Positions 63,844-64,000 of a DNA stretch of 64,000 bases are shown one piece after another; position 1 is the first letter of the stretch, and each line of letters starts with the position of its first letter. The position numbers were made by a program, and so were the translations under genes. Source of the DNA: Aliihoeflea sp. 40Bstr573 (GTDB taxonomy: Bacteria > Pseudomonadota > Alphaproteobacteria > Rhizobiales > Rhizobiaceae); contig NZ_JAAAMH010000003.1 of NCBI RefSeq assembly GCF_024105655.1, positions 222,473 through 286,472 of the forward strand. Direction: 5' to 3'. The notes beneath the pieces were generated by a model, which was not told the DNA's origin, did no database searches, and saw nothing but the letters and a program-made list of their open reading frames with translations.

Positions 63844-64000
63844 ACGTCCAGCCGGATGCAGGCCCGGTCGGGGTGATCAGCCCCCACTGACGGGTCCGGC
63901 TGGAATGTTAGTGCATTGACGGTCTTGTTGCCAGCGCGGGCGGCATCGCTGGTTGGGTTTGCAGGGCCGTCCGCGCGGCGAAGGCTGGGATGAAGACCTC
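63844..64000. other. Right-edge sequence without a recognisable gene
   Basis: These 157 bases follow the ROK stop. I see no complete frame, repeat or terminator. The composition looks ordinary, and the sequence may be the edge of a feature that lies outside the window. Confidence 0.3.

Noticed and set aside
63844..64000. Possible end of an insertion sequence at the right edge
   Set aside because: The segment looked vaguely familiar but shows no terminal inverted repeat, target duplication or transposase frame within the visible 157 bases.
1..64000. CRISPR arrays, tRNA or rRNA genes
   Set aside because: No regularly spaced direct repeats, tRNA-like cloverleaf with CCA end or rRNA signature was seen on reading both strands.

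Overview
The window is a high-GC chromosomal segment of an alphaproteobacterium of the order Hyphomicrobiales (Rhizobiales), probably from a Phyllobacteriaceae/Mesorhizobium-like lineage. This follows from the VisN/VisR LuxR pair beside flagellar genes, the DUF1217 and MotE proteins of rhizobial flagellar clusters, paired ku genes with ligD, and an frc fructose ABC locus of the Sinorhizobium type. Assignment below order level is inference. I saw no rRNA, tRNA, CRISPR array, prophage or intact insertion sequence.

Region 1 (1-18.5 kb) is a flagellar cluster in two opposed blocks. The minus-strand block reads from DUF1217 through flgF, fliI, an unnamed membrane protein, flgB, flgC, fliE, flgG, flgA, flgI, motE, flgH, fliL and fliP. 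It is followed by a separate flagellin gene with its own terminator and by fliF, which runs off the left edge. The plus-strand block is motA, fliM, fliN, fliG, flhB and an unnamed protein, and it meets visR and visN head-on. Together these encode MS-ring, rod, P- and L-rings, switch complex, stator, export ATPase, two export-gate parts and the master regulators. fliQ, fliR, flhA, motB and the hook genes are not here.

Region 2 (18.8-24.5 kb) holds a polyamine-type ABC operon closed by a strong terminator, then a YtcJ-like amidohydrolase. Region 3 (24.7-33 kb) is a non-homologous end-joining locus: ku and ligD on the plus strand converge on a second ku with a small co-transcribed unknown gene. 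An EEP-family hydrolase and two divergent cardiolipin synthase-like proteins follow.

Region 4 (33-42.2 kb) is mixed metabolism: M19 dipeptidase, EamA transporter, metNIQ methionine importer, PCu(A)C copper chaperone, a PaaK/CapK-like adenylate-forming protein behind a good CtrA-type box, Dps, and a trkH interrupted by an in-frame amber codon.

Region 5 (42.2-49 kb) is a fructose/mannose-type sugar locus: lyxose/mannose isomerase, frcK, fructokinase, frcA, frcC, frcB and the divergent ROK regulator frcR, with a likely operator in the frcB-frcR gap and a palindrome-rich element between frcB and frcC.

Region 6 (49-56.3 kb) has a Ca2+/Na+ antiporter, a DUF2076 protein, pyrC followed by a small membrane protein, an acyl-CoA synthetase-like enzyme with a GST, a YghU-like GST and a GreA/GreB-type factor. 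Region 7 (56.5-63.9 kb) is a second sugar or polyol import and catabolism operon (isomerase, binding protein, Gfo/Idh dehydrogenase, double-domain ATPase, permease) under a divergent ROK regulator; its substrate cannot be read from sequence. The last 157 bases hold no recognisable gene.
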